Assembly: GCF_002502735.1 (NCBI RefSeq)
Contig: NZ_DAQC01000001.1
Coordinates: 985,229 to 1,049,228, forward strand
Source of the DNA: Methanoregula sp. UBA64
GTDB taxonomy: Archaea > Halobacteriota > Methanomicrobia > Methanomicrobiales > Methanospirillaceae
DNA length: 64,000 nucleotides
Direction: 5' to 3'
Shown here piece after piece: positions 15,485 to 23,913 of the stretch; positions within the stretch are counted from its first letter, which is position 1; every line of letters starts with the position of its first letter. A model generated the notes under the pieces. It was not told the origin of the DNA and ran no database searches. It saw only the letters and a list, made by a program, of their open reading frames with translations. A program made the position numbers and the translations under genes.

Positions 15485-16911
15485 CAGGGATCTCTCCTGT
15501 ACAATTCTTCGGGAATGCGATGCACGAGATCGGAGGCAAGCATCCCCGCGCCTTTCTCTTGTGCCACGCGCTCCCCGGCCCTGCCGGTGACATACGCGGC
15601 AATGCACGCCGCCTCGAATGCCGGCAGGTGGCAGAGGAGGGCCCCGGTCACCCCGGCGAGCACGTCCCCGGTTCCGCCAACGCTCATGGCCGGGTCGCCG
15701 GTCCGGTTGAACCTGACCCGGGCACCGTCCGTTATCACGTCCACCGGCCCCTTGAGGAGGATGGTCGCGCCCGCTTCCCCTGCTGCCGCCCGTGCCGCTT
15801 TTGCCCTGCCGCAGGCATCGGCTGCATCCGCGGGAAGCGGGTTACCGGGAGCGATCCGGGCAAACTCGCCCGCGTGCGGCGTATACACGGTCTCTTTTGC
15901 GGCCCTTACGAGCGGGAACCGGAGGGCATCGGCATCGAAGACCGCCTTCCTGCAGTGCGGGGCTACGGCACCAGTGACTGCGTGGCTCTCCGCCCCGAGG
16001 CCGTTCCCGCAGATAACCGCATCTGCCGTTTCTGCAAGGGCAATGAGCCGTTCCGTATGCTCTTCTGTAATCCGGTCGCCGGGGAGCCGTTCGTAGATGA
16101 GGTCAGGCACCGGTTCGAAAACCGGCGATGCTATCCGGACGATATCCGCCCCTGCCCGGAGCGCCCCGAGGCCGGCAAGGTACGGTGCGCCCTGGTACGG
16201 CCCGCCGCCGATGACCAGCACCGAACCGCCGTCGCCCTTGTGCCGGGTGTGCTTCCGTGCGGGGATGAGGGTGAGGTCACCGGGCCCGGTGCAGATCTCC
16301 GCTTCGAGAGGAATACCGATGTCGATAACCTCCGAACCCTGAACTTTGGGCCGGTGGAAGGCACAGATCCGGTCGGCCCGCATCCCGGGAGAGGGGAGGT
16401 CTGCCGCCACGATTGTTGCCGGCGAGCCGTTTGCCATCGCAATGCAGGTCGCAAGGGGTTCCCGGAGCGCCCCCGCCGTGCCGGTCCCGAGCAGGGCATC
16501 GACAATCACATCCGCCTTCCCGAAATAAGGGGCAAGGGTGCGCAGGTCGTCGGTAGAGACAAACGGCCGGAGCGTGACCCGGGCACCCTTCAGGGCAGCG
16601 AGCTCTCGGGCACAGGACGGGCTGCGCTCACCGCGATCGAGATAGCAGACCGTGGTGTCCACCCCCCGCTGGAGGTACCGGGCCGCTGCCATCCCGTCGC
16701 CGCCATTGTTCCCTCTCCCGCACAGGACAAGCACGGTTTTGGGGTTGTACGAGAGCACGGTCCCGGCAAGCGCCCGGCCTGCGCTCTCCATGAGCTGGAG
16801 CCCGGATACGCCGAGTGCCTGCGCATTGGCATCGACTGCCCGCATCCGTTCCGGGGTAACGATGCCGGTCTCTGCATATGCAAGGGCACAGGGTAACAGG
16901 TCGGGCTCCAT
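15484..16911 (-). CDS. nnr: Bifunctional NAD(P)H-hydrate epimerase/dehydratase
   Basis: About 475 residues. The N-terminal epimerase half (about 15-210) has LCGRGNNGGDGMAAARYL. The C-terminal ADP-dependent dehydratase half (about 215-470) has VLVIGGGPYQGAPYLAG, an LTPHAGE-like segment (YTPHAGEFARI) and the NRTGDPAMSVGGTGDVLAG phosphate-binding motif. It repairs hydrated NAD(P)H. Codons upstream of ATG 16911 are also open (ATG 16926, TTG 16929), but a minus-strand TATA at about 16940-16947 places the transcript start close to 16911-16920. It is divergent from the RecJ-like gene. Confidence 0.93.
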   Translation of the reverse strand: MEPDLLPCALAYAETGIVTPERMRAVDANAQALGVSGLQLMESAGRALAGTVLSYNPKTVLVLCGRGNNGGDGMAAARYLQRGVDTTVCYLDRGERSPSCARELAALKGARVTLRPFVSTDDLRTLAPYFGKADVIVDALLGTGTAGALREPLATCIAMANGSPATIVAADLPSPGMRADRICAFHRPKVQGSEVIDIGIPLEAEICTGPGDLTLIPARKHTRHKGDGGSVLVIGGGPYQGAPYLAGLGALRAGADIVRIASPVFEPVPDLIYERLPGDRITEEHTERLIALAETADAVICGNGLGAESHAVTGAVAPHCRKAVFDADALRFPLVRAAKETVYTPHAGEFARIAPGNPLPADAADACGRAKAARAAAGEAGATILLKGPVDVITDGARVRFNRTGDPAMSVGGTGDVLAGVTGALLCHLPAFEAACIAAYVTGRAGERVAQEKGAGMLASDLVHRIPEELYRRDP

Positions 16912-16953
16912 GGTACTACACTTCATCAATTAAGAACTCCATAAATATAGACA

Positions 16954-18354
16954 ATGGGTTTTACTGATGATGTGAAGGCAGCAGCCGAAAAGATCACGGC
17001 TGCGCACGAGATAACCATCATCTCACATATCGATGCAGACGGTATCTCCTGCGAAGCGATCCTCTCGCAGGCAGTCGCCCGGCAGGGTATCCCAGTCAGG
17101 TCCGTTTTTGTCCGCCAGCTCGAACCGCTCACCATGCCGCAGGTGCCGGACGACGCCTCGTTCAAGATTTTTTCCGATCTCGGCGCCGGCCAGCAGAATC
17201 TCCTTGCGGCAAAGGGACTGACGGAAAAGGACGTCCTGATCGTCGACCACCACGTCAGCCAGCCCGGCGAGATTACCTACCCGCAGGTGAACTGCCTGCC
17301 CTATGGCTACGAGAAGATGAGCGCTGCCGGGGTCTCGTACCTCATCGCAAAGGAGCTCGATTCGGCAAACATCGACCTTGCCAAGATCGCGGTGATCGGG
17401 AACGTCGGGGACATGATGGCCCGGGAGACCTGCGGGCTTGTGGGCCCGGCCCGGGAACTGATTGTCGAGGACGGGGTAAAGCACAAGTCGGTGAAGGTCT
17501 GTAAAAAGGACCTCAACTGCTACGGCACCGCAACCCGCCCGGTCTACCTCTCGCTTGCGTATAACGACGACCCGTTCGTGAAGGGGATCAGCAACAACCC
17601 CGAAGGGGCCAAGCAGTTCTTAAAGAAACTCGGGATCCGCCAGCAGACCCCGGACGGGCGCTGGTATGTCTGGGAGGAGCTCTCCGACGACGACCGGCGC
17701 ACGATCATCTCGGCGCTTGCCGAGCAGCTGATTGCAAACGGGGAGAGCGTGGACCGGCTCCTTGCGGAGACTTACCGGTTCCCGGACGAGATCCCGCGGA
17801 CCCCGCTCAGGAATGCGCAGGAGTATGCAACGGTCCTCAATGCCTGCGGCCGGTGGACAAAGCCCGCGGTCGGGAGCGCGATCCTCAAAGGCGACCGGGG
17901 GCAGGCCTACCGGGATGCGGAACACATGCTCGGGAACCACCGGGCAATTATCCGCAACCTCCTCGAATATATTATCGAGACCGGTGTTCGTGAGCTCGAA
18001 AACGTCCAGTATATCGATGTCGGGGGAAAATACCCGGATACGATCGTCGGGATCGGGGCGGGGATGGCCCTCTCCAAGCTCAATGCGGAGAAGCCCATCC
18101 TCATTCTCTGCGAGGTGCCCGAGGACAAGAACCTCTTAAAAGTCTCGATGAGGACGACCGAGCGCGTGATCGCCCGCGGGGTCGACCTCCAGCAGGCAGT
18201 CAGCGAAGCCTCGGCAGAGTACGGCGGCAGCGGCGGGGGCCACAAGATTGCAGCCGGAGCATTTATCCCGAAAACCGCAGAACAGGAGTTTGTCAACCGT
18301 GTCAACAGGATACTCGGAGAACAGTTCAACGGCAAGGGTGCAGGCGATCGCTGA
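16954..18354 (+). CDS. DHH-family single-strand nuclease (archaeal RecJ/GAN-like)
   Basis: 466 residues of the DHH/DHHA1 superfamily. SHIDADG near residue 26, IVDHHVSQPG near 97 and IGNVGDMMA near 148 give the metal ligands, and the C-terminal GGSGGGHKIAAGAF is the DHHA1 substrate loop. Archaeal relatives include the Cdc45-like/RecJ nucleases that associate with GINS, and RNA exonucleases; all catalytic motifs are present, so an active nuclease is inferred. Its end overlaps the PUA gene by 17 bases. Confidence 0.88.
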   Translation: MGFTDDVKAAAEKITAAHEITIISHIDADGISCEAILSQAVARQGIPVRSVFVRQLEPLTMPQVPDDASFKIFSDLGAGQQNLLAAKGLTEKDVLIVDHHVSQPGEITYPQVNCLPYGYEKMSAAGVSYLIAKELDSANIDLAKIAVIGNVGDMMARETCGLVGPARELIVEDGVKHKSVKVCKKDLNCYGTATRPVYLSLAYNDDPFVKGISNNPEGAKQFLKKLGIRQQTPDGRWYVWEELSDDDRRTIISALAEQLIANGESVDRLLAETYRFPDEIPRTPLRNAQEYATVLNACGRWTKPAVGSAILKGDRGQAYRDAEHMLGNHRAIIRNLLEYIIETGVRELENVQYIDVGGKYPDTIVGIGAGMALSKLNAEKPILILCEVPEDKNLLKVSMRTTERVIARGVDLQQAVSEASAEYGGSGGGHKIAAGAFIPKTAEQEFVNRVNRILGEQFNGKGAGDR

Positions 18355-18853
18355 TTACCAGTTCGGGAGCGGGTGCGGCACTGCGCTCTTTCCCGACGGC
18401 TGCGAATTCGTGCTTTCAACGACCGGGAGGATCCGGCAGATCCTCTATAACAGCGTCCGGCTCGCAACGGTCCGCGCCTCGGACGGCCGGCTTACGGTCG
18501 GGATCGAGGGTGCAAAGAGGCTTCTTGCCGCCATCCCCGCCCCGGGCTGCCGGGTCGTGATCCGCGAGGACGTGGCGGAGTTCGTGGCGCAGGGCAAGAA
18601 TGCGTTTGCAAAACACGTGGTCGCTGCCGACCCGCAGATCCGCGCGGGGGACGAGGTTCTCGTGGTCGCGGAGGGAGACCGGCTCATTGCCTGCGGGATT
18701 GCACTCCTTTCGGGCACGGAAATGCTCGCATTTAATTACGGTGGAGCCGTAAGAGTACGGCAGGGGAGTGCGAAAAATGCTTCCGGGAAATATCAATCCG
18801 CGCCAGATGAAGGCGATGATGAAGAAGCTCGGCATGCAGGTCGAGCCGATTGA
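18338..18853 (+). CDS. PUA-domain RNA-binding protein
   Basis: About 171 residues starting at GTG 18338 inside the RecJ-like gene, with ggcaagg just upstream. The N-terminal half resembles the pre-PUA domain with GCGTALFPDG and STTGRIRQIL. The C-terminal half is a PUA domain with FVAQGKNAFAKHVV and RAGDEVLVV, as in archaeosine synthase-type proteins and tRNA/rRNA modification factors. No catalytic domain is visible. It sits between a nuclease and NAC. The C-terminal tail is Asp/Glu-rich and overlaps the NAC start. Confidence 0.85.
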   Translation: MQAIADYQFGSGCGTALFPDGCEFVLSTTGRIRQILYNSVRLATVRASDGRLTVGIEGAKRLLAAIPAPGCRVVIREDVAEFVAQGKNAFAKHVVAADPQIRAGDEVLVVAEGDRLIACGIALLSGTEMLAFNYGGAVRVRQGSAKNASGKYQSAPDEGDDEEARHAGRAD

Positions 18854-19118
18854 AGACGTCCAGAGTATCGTGATAAAGACCCCGAAGGGGAACTGGATCT
18901 TCGATGCTGCCGAAGTGACGGCGATGACCATGCAGGGGACGACCACCTACCAGGTCACGGGTAATCCCCGCTTCGAGGAAGCGGCGGTTGAGATCCCCGA
19001 CGAGGACGTTGCCATGGTCGCCGAACAGGCGCAGGTCTCAAGAGAGAAGGCAAAGGAAGCGCTTGTTGCTACCAAGGGCGACATTGCCGAAGCGATCGTG
19101 AAACTCTCTTCCCCATGA
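18777..19118 (+). CDS. nac: Nascent polypeptide-associated complex protein
   Basis: 113 residues. The NAC domain (about 10-70) includes the ribosome-binding NPRQMKAMMKKLGM and the TPKGNWIFDAAEVTAM strand pattern. A UBA domain closes the protein, with VAEQAQVSREKAKEALVATKG. It forms a homodimer at the ribosomal tunnel exit in archaea. AGGGGAG eight bases before ATG 18777 decides the start. Its stop overlaps the TrmI start by four bases. Confidence 0.96.
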   Translation: MLPGNINPRQMKAMMKKLGMQVEPIEDVQSIVIKTPKGNWIFDAAEVTAMTMQGTTTYQVTGNPRFEEAAVEIPDEDVAMVAEQAQVSREKAKEALVATKGDIAEAIVKLSSP

Positions 19119-19840
19119 TCGAGACCGGGGACCGGGTCCTTTTGGTTGGCGCAGGCCGGGAATTTTTTGTCCGCGCCGGCCCGGGAAAGCTTTCGACCGA
19201 CAAAGGCCAGCTCGACCTTGAACCCCTGGTCGGGGCAGCGCCGGGCGATGTTTTTACCACCCATATGGGCCAGGAGTTCGTGCTCCGTATCCCGCGACCT
19301 ACCGACTTTTTCGTGCACGGCAAGCGCTCGGGAGCCCCGATGCTCCCCAAGGATATCGGCCTTGTAATCGCGTTCACCGGTATGAACAAGAACGACGAGG
19401 TGCTCGACGCAGGGACGGGAAGCGGCGTTGCGGCGATCTACTTTGGCGGGATCGCGGCGCACGTGAAGACATACGAGGTCAGGCCTGAGTTCTCGGCGCT
19501 CGCCGCAAAGAACATCAAAGAGGCAAAGCTCGACAACGTGGAAGCCGTTGCCGCCGATGTACTTGCCGCGGAAGGCATCTATGACGTGATCCACCTTGAT
19601 TTGCAGATCGAGACGGCACATGTGGCCTTCGCATACGACCACCTCCGGGCCGGGGGATACATGGCCTGCTACACGCCGTTTCTGGAACAGATGGCGATCG
19701 TGGTCGATGCAGCGCAGGCACGCTTCCCCGAGGTCCACACCCACGAGCTCATCGAACGGGAGATGACCCGGTCAAAGCGGGGGACCCGGCCGTCGACAAG
19801 CGTGAGCCACTCGGGGTATATCACGATAGCAAGGAAGTAA
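19115..19840 (+). CDS. trmI: tRNA (adenine-N1)-methyltransferase, TrmI family
   Basis: 241 residues. The N-terminal beta-barrel part has DRVLLV and the class I SAM motif is LDAGTGSGVAAIYFG. The HMGQEFVLRIP and PRPTDFF segments are typical of archaeal TrmI, which methylates A57/A58 in the T loop of tRNAs. It starts at ATG 19115 overlapping the nac stop (ATGA). The RecJ-like, PUA, NAC and TrmI genes form one tightly overlapped operon. Confidence 0.93.
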   Translation: MIETGDRVLLVGAGREFFVRAGPGKLSTDKGQLDLEPLVGAAPGDVFTTHMGQEFVLRIPRPTDFFVHGKRSGAPMLPKDIGLVIAFTGMNKNDEVLDAGTGSGVAAIYFGGIAAHVKTYEVRPEFSALAAKNIKEAKLDNVEAVAADVLAAEGIYDVIHLDLQIETAHVAFAYDHLRAGGYMACYTPFLEQMAIVVDAAQARFPEVHTHELIEREMTRSKRGTRPSTSVSHSGYITIARK

Positions 19841-19947
19841 GTTCATCCTTTTTTTTAAGATGGTGTGATGCCGGCCGCCGCCCAAAAGGGTGCCCTGAGG
19901 AGGGGAGCCCTCACAATGTTAGCAATTTCAAAATAGCCCATGAAATT

Positions 19948-20298
19948 TCACTCATCATCCGGACCAACCAGTTCGCAGATCAGCCCCCGGATCTCCCTCA
20001 TCTTTTCCGGCCTGACGATACTGATGGTATCGCAGATCAGTTCTTTCTCCAAGGCATAGATCCCGTCAGCCTGCACAAAACTGGGATGATCCAGTGCTCC
20101 TTCCCTGAGATCCTCGTTAGTCAGGCTGGCCGCCATCATCTTTGGTTTCTTCGTGGTGATTTTTACGACAATCACATCGCGGGAGATCCGGTTGTACCGG
20201 GAATTGCTCACCACAAGCGCCGGGCGTACCTTGGACTGGATCTGGTTGGAATAGGAAAAATCCACAAGGACAACGGCACCCTGTGCCGGATCAGTCAT
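19948..20298 (-). CDS. MazF/PemK-type toxin
   Basis: About 116 residues. The N-terminus GAVVLVDFSYSNQIQSKVRPALVVSN matches in pattern the PemK/MazF barrel (G-x-V-W/V then K-x-RPALVVS). MazF toxins cut mRNA at short sequences. The partner antitoxin gene is immediately upstream and overlaps by eight bases, the classical order of antitoxin first. The start ATG 20298 (MTDPAQGAVV) is chosen because earlier in-frame codons lie inside the antitoxin and are not conserved-looking. Confidence 0.88.
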   Translation of the reverse strand: MTDPAQGAVVLVDFSYSNQIQSKVRPALVVSNSRYNRISRDVIVVKITTKKPKMMAASLTNEDLREGALDHPSFVQADGIYALEKELICDTISIVRPEKMREIRGLICELVGPDDE

Positions 20299-20506
20299 GC
20301 GCCAACCTGTTCTTCGCGTAATCCTTCCATGCATCGTCAGGGTTCTCGTAATCGACCTCGATCTTTGCTTTCCGGAAGATGATCCTGTCCTTATCTGAGG
20401 AAATGGTCAGGTAATCCCCGTCATGGATATCAAGATCCGTCCGGATCTTCTTGGGGAGGGTGACGAGTCCCTTTGATGAGACCTTGACAAGAGTCGTGTC
20501 AGACAT
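20291..20506 (-). CDS. AbrB/MazE-type antitoxin
   Basis: About 71 residues. A SpoVT/AbrB swapped-hairpin domain occupies residues 3-50 (KVSSKGLVTLPKKIR, then IHDGDYLTISSDKDRIIFRK), which binds DNA. The acidic tail (VDYENPDDAWKDYAKN) would wrap the toxin. ATG 20506 is preferred over ATG 20512. A short inverted repeat AGAAT-ataag-ATTCT at 20522-20536 overlaps the probable TATA box, consistent with autoregulation. Confidence 0.9.
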   Translation of the reverse strand: MSDTTLVKVSSKGLVTLPKKIRTDLDIHDGDYLTISSDKDRIIFRKAKIEVDYENPDDAWKDYAKNRLAHD

Positions 20507-20653
20507 ATGCACTCACAACTTAGAATATAAGATTCTCAGATAATCAGTGTTGCGAAAGCGGAACTATCATGATCGGAAGGATTCCCGGAAAAAGAGATCA
20601 TGAAAAAATACGGGATAAAATGATACCTGAATTATCCCCTGCCCGGGATCTCT

Positions 20654-22237
20654 TCAGGCTTTAGACTGCGTGATCATCATGTCATCGATACGGGTGAGCA
20701 TGATCGCGGTCTCGGAAGCACTCTTGATGGACTGGCGTTTTGACCGGAGCGGTTCGAGGACGCCTTCGGCCTTCATATCGATAACCTCGCCGGTGTAGAC
20801 ATTGAGGCCGGCGGTCTTTTGTCCCTTCGCATGGGCGTTCTTGAGGGCGACAAGCTTGTCGATGGAGTTGTACCCCGAGTTTTCCGCAAGCGTCCGGGGG
20901 ATGATCTCAAAGGCCGTGGCATACCCCTCGATTGCCAGCTGGACCCTTCCTCCGACGGTAGCAGCGTAATCGCGGATCTTCATCAAAAGCTCGGTCTCCA
21001 CTGCACCGCCGCCGACCACATACGTACCGTCCTCGATTGCATCCATAACCACGCGGGTGCCATCGACAACCGCACGTTCCAGCTCGTCGAGAAGGTAGTC
21101 GCTCGTGCCCCGGATGAGAATACTGACGGTTTTGGGATTCTTGCACCCGGATATCCGGGTGATCGCCATGTCATTGTCCTCTTCCACGGTCGCGGCGTTC
21201 CCCAGATCCTTTGCCGTCAGATCTTCTGCCTTGTTCACGATGTTTCCCGAGAGCGCGCGTGCCGCGTACTTGAGATCCTTTTCCGGGACATCCTCGATCG
21301 CAAACACGCCGTGCTTTGCCAGGTAGAACTGAACCGCATCGGCAATCCCCTTCTGGCAGAGCACCACATTTGCGCCGGCGCTGATGATGGCATCGGCCAG
21401 TTTCTTAAACGTCTCCTGCTCCTGTTTTGAGAACGCGGAGATCTGATCGGCGCTCGTGATCTTGATCTTGGCCTTCGACTGGGTTTTTGTGATCTCCATC
21501 GCGGACGCAACAAGAGCAACCTTTGCCCCGGCAACCTTCTTTGGCATGGCGTCGTTTACCCGCGTCTTGTCAAGGACAATCCCGCGGATGAGCTCGGAAT
21601 CGTCCATGGACTTTCCCTTCTGCTTCTTGATCATTACGTCGTCTTCATCGGCCACGTATTTCCCGTCGGTCTTTTTTGCAATGATCATGACCGCGTCCAC
21701 GATGATCCCGTCGAGTTTGGTCTTGACCGATTCGATCGATTTTCCCGTGATTGCGGTGTCGGCGATCTTAAGGAGCGTCTTCCGGTCGGTCGGGTCGACC
21801 TTAAAGGAAAGGGCGTCCGTGATCTGGAGGGCCTTGTCCATACCAAGACGGTAGCCCTGGGAGATAACGGTCGGGTGGATCCCCGTTTCGAGCAGTTTTT
21901 CTGCCTGTTCCATTAAGGCGCCGGCAATGACAACGGCAGTCGTGGTCCCGTCCCCGACCTCGTCGTCCTGCGTGTTTGCGATTTCGACGATCATCTTTCC
22001 GCCGGGGTGCTTTACCGAGATCTCACTTAAGATGGTGGCACCGTCGTTGGTGATGACAATATCCCCGGTCGAACCGACAAGCATCTTGTCCATGCCCCGG
22101 GGGCCAAGGGTGGTCCGGACCGCGTTTGCTATCGCCTTTGCGGCCATGATATTCGAGTGCTGGGCTTCCTCGCCGCGATTCCGTGTTGTTCCTTCTTTGA
22201 GAATAATAATGGGCTGTCCGCCAAGCTGTTGTGACAT
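20654..22237 (-). CDS. thsA: Thermosome subunit (group II chaperonin)
   Basis: 527 residues of the CCT/thermosome family. ANAVRTTLGPRGMDKMLV is the N-terminal nucleotide-binding region, DDEVGDGTTTAVVIAGAL holds the catalytic aspartate, and GGGAVETELLMKIRDYA is the C-terminal family block. The protein ends DDMMITQSKA without the flexible Gly-Gly-Met tail common in thermosomes. It forms ATP-driven double rings with a built-in lid. A single gene stands here with its own long leader; other thermosome subunits may be elsewhere. Confidence 0.97.
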   Translation of the reverse strand: MSQQLGGQPIIILKEGTTRNRGEEAQHSNIMAAKAIANAVRTTLGPRGMDKMLVGSTGDIVITNDGATILSEISVKHPGGKMIVEIANTQDDEVGDGTTTAVVIAGALMEQAEKLLETGIHPTVISQGYRLGMDKALQITDALSFKVDPTDRKTLLKIADTAITGKSIESVKTKLDGIIVDAVMIIAKKTDGKYVADEDDVMIKKQKGKSMDDSELIRGIVLDKTRVNDAMPKKVAGAKVALVASAMEITKTQSKAKIKITSADQISAFSKQEQETFKKLADAIISAGANVVLCQKGIADAVQFYLAKHGVFAIEDVPEKDLKYAARALSGNIVNKAEDLTAKDLGNAATVEEDNDMAITRISGCKNPKTVSILIRGTSDYLLDELERAVVDGTRVVMDAIEDGTYVVGGGAVETELLMKIRDYAATVGGRVQLAIEGYATAFEIIPRTLAENSGYNSIDKLVALKNAHAKGQKTAGLNVYTGEVIDMKAEGVLEPLRSKRQSIKSASETAIMLTRIDDMMITQSKA

Positions 22238-22549
22238 TTCCTAAAACCTCTGGTTTTCCTTGTGTTTTCGTTTCGTATTCCGGCAAAGCCGTTCGTAGTC
22301 CCGGCAGGTACTCCCGGGTGTTGTGTACCGTGTAACCGGGGATGACTATCACGCCGCATCACGGGTTATTTTGTAGGGAGGATTCTGGCCCCGGGCAGTT
22401 ACCGGAAAAACCGGTTCTTTCTTTCGTCCCTGTGACGGTCAAACCTTGTCTCGTGACCACATATGTCTATCTGTGAACCGGGTTGCCTTTACGGTGACTC
22501 TTTTTTTCAGACAAACAACCATTTAACCCCCGCCTTCATACCCCAACAC
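22238..22549. promoter_or_regulatory. Divergent promoter region between thermosome and CARF-like regulator
   Basis: No gene seen in about 310 bases. On the minus strand a TATA-like caaaataacc near 22366-22377 implies a thermosome leader of roughly 100 bases. The palindrome AAAACC-TCT-GGTTTT at 22243-22257 overlaps the ribosome-binding region of the thermosome gene. On the plus strand a T/A-rich segment (22500-22530) precedes the regulator ATG. Confidence 0.5.
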
Positions 22550-23389
22550 ATGCCATATCAGGGGCACATCCACATCATTGCCGCCGGTGAAAATCTCCCT
22601 TCCGTATTCACCGCATCGTTTCGGGACTATCCCGGGATCACCAGGGCGTACGTTTTTACCGATACCGCCGTCTTTTACAAGCATGCGGATCCCGTGATCG
22701 AAAAGGGGAGACTGGCGGAGAGGAACGCGATCTCTGCATCAAAGAACACGTCAACTGCCCTTGGCATCCCGTTTCACGATGAGGTGATCTCCCCTCCTGC
22801 CTACCCTTCAGCCCGGGACGTGCTCACCCGGATCCGCCGGGAGTATCCTCTGGCGCGCTACACCTTCGATTGTGCTGGCGGGTCGCCGGCGCTTGGCATG
22901 GCGCTCCTCGCCCTTGCCCCGTGGGTAAACGGCACGGTACGGGCAGTGTTTGACGAGAAGGTCATGCGCCCGGTCCCGCTCCCGGACCTGTCACCCGTCG
23001 CCCTCCTTTCAAACCCCAACTACCAGACGATCCTCGCGCTGCTCATCAGGCACGGCAAAAACGAGAAGAAGGCCACCGCGTTTGTCCATGTCCAGCGGCA
23101 GTATCTCTACGATCAGCTCTGGCCGCTCTACGTGATGGGGCGGGCCAAAAAAGATCCCCCGGCCGCGAGCTACAAGAAAGGGAGGAAGGCGGCGGACGAG
23201 CTGAGCCAGCAGATGTTTTCCGATTTTATGGCCGGACTCGTGAAAAACGGCCTTGCGGAGATGGATGTCCCGGGCACGAACCGTAAGGAGAAGTTCTACC
23301 GGATCACGGAAAAGGGGGAGATGACATTCCGGTTTGGATCCCATCCGGCTACAAACGCGCTGGTCAAAACCGTACTGGAAGCGCTCTAG
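22550..23389 (+). CDS. CARF-like Rossmann domain plus winged-helix regulator (HFX_2341/DUF6293-like)
   Basis: About 279 residues. The first 150 form a Rossmann-like domain with HIHIIAAGEN at the N-terminus, RAYVFTDT as a second strand, and ARYTFDCAGGSPALGMALLALA where CARF-type domains carry a glycine-rich ligand loop. Residues from about 180 form a winged helix (NPNYQTILALLIRHGKN; KEKFYRITEKGEMTF). The layout matches haloarchaeal DUF6293 regulators and Csa3, which may sense cyclic oligonucleotides. No CRISPR array or cas gene is in the window. ATG 22550 (MPYQGHIH) is preferred over earlier in-frame codons. Ligand and targets are unknown. Confidence 0.65.
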   Translation: MPYQGHIHIIAAGENLPSVFTASFRDYPGITRAYVFTDTAVFYKHADPVIEKGRLAERNAISASKNTSTALGIPFHDEVISPPAYPSARDVLTRIRREYPLARYTFDCAGGSPALGMALLALAPWVNGTVRAVFDEKVMRPVPLPDLSPVALLSNPNYQTILALLIRHGKNEKKATAFVHVQRQYLYDQLWPLYVMGRAKKDPPAASYKKGRKAADELSQQMFSDFMAGLVKNGLAEMDVPGTNRKEKFYRITEKGEMTFRFGSHPATNALVKTVLEAL

Positions 23390-23736
23390 ATCAGGTTCAC
23401 GGCCGGGCAATGATCCGGTAATTTTCTTTTTCGCGCGAAAAAGAGGAGTAAGTTAGCAAGCCGATTATCGGATAGTTATCCGATAATCGGATGTACATCT
23501 GACTGGCCAAATTTTTCTTCGGCGTGGAATTTTTGGGGATCCGGATTTTTTGGAAAAATATCCGGATCGTCCGGGCCGGTAAAATTTTTCGCGGCCAAAA
23601 AAATTCCGGTTTTTTCTTTTCGCGGCAGGAAAAATATCCGGGCCCGGGAAAATTCCCGTCCCTTTTTTTCCAACTTCTTTGCGCTTTATACCGCATCCGG
23701 ATCCAGCATTGATCAATCCTCCAAACAGGTGCACGC
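23390..23736. other. Gene-free stretch with palindromes and T/A-rich imperfect repeats
   Basis: No gene recognised. It contains the perfect palindrome at 23461-23490 (listed separately). From 23510 to 23690 there is a run of alternating T-rich and A-rich blocks around ccgg cores, for example ggatccggatttttt facing aaaaatatccggatc, giving several overlapping hairpins. Short frames here are Phe/Lys/Gly-rich and judged non-coding. Confidence 0.6.
23461..23490. promoter_or_regulatory. Perfect 14-bp inverted repeat (operator or terminator)
   Basis: CCGATTATCGGATA and its exact reverse complement TATCCGATAATCGG are separated by two bases (GT). Each arm also contains the near-palindrome CCGATNATCGG. 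It starts 72 bases after the stop of the CARF-like regulator gene. It could be a dimeric or tetrameric protein-binding site, or a 3' hairpin. Confidence 0.7.
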
Positions 23737-23880
23737 ATGACCATGACCGCAACAACGACCGCAACCAGGAATGTGACGCAGGCAATGCAGAAGATCCCCC
23801 TCTCCATCCATATCGCAGGTATCCTCCTCCTTGTTGCGGTCACGGTCTGGTGCGGCCCTGTCGCCCCGGCCTTCCTGTAA
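23737..23880 (+). CDS. Small single-span membrane protein
   Basis: 47 residues. A Thr/Ala-rich N-terminus (MTMTATTTATRN) is followed by one hydrophobic helix (IHIAGILLLVAVTVW) and a short CGPVAPAFL tail. ACAGGTG lies a few bases before the ATG. It is convergent with the HTH-TPR gene, whose stop is at 23914. No family known to me. Coding status rests on start context and a well-formed helix only. Confidence 0.45.
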   Translation: MTMTATTTATRNVTQAMQKIPLSIHIAGILLLVAVTVWCGPVAPAFL

Positions 23881-23913
23881 GGGAACGGCAAAAGAAAAGA
23901 AGATGGGTTTTTC

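Noticed and set aside
15044..16896. Long plus-strand frames across moaC and nnr
   Set aside because: Antisense shadows of two well-recognised enzymes with normal family motifs.
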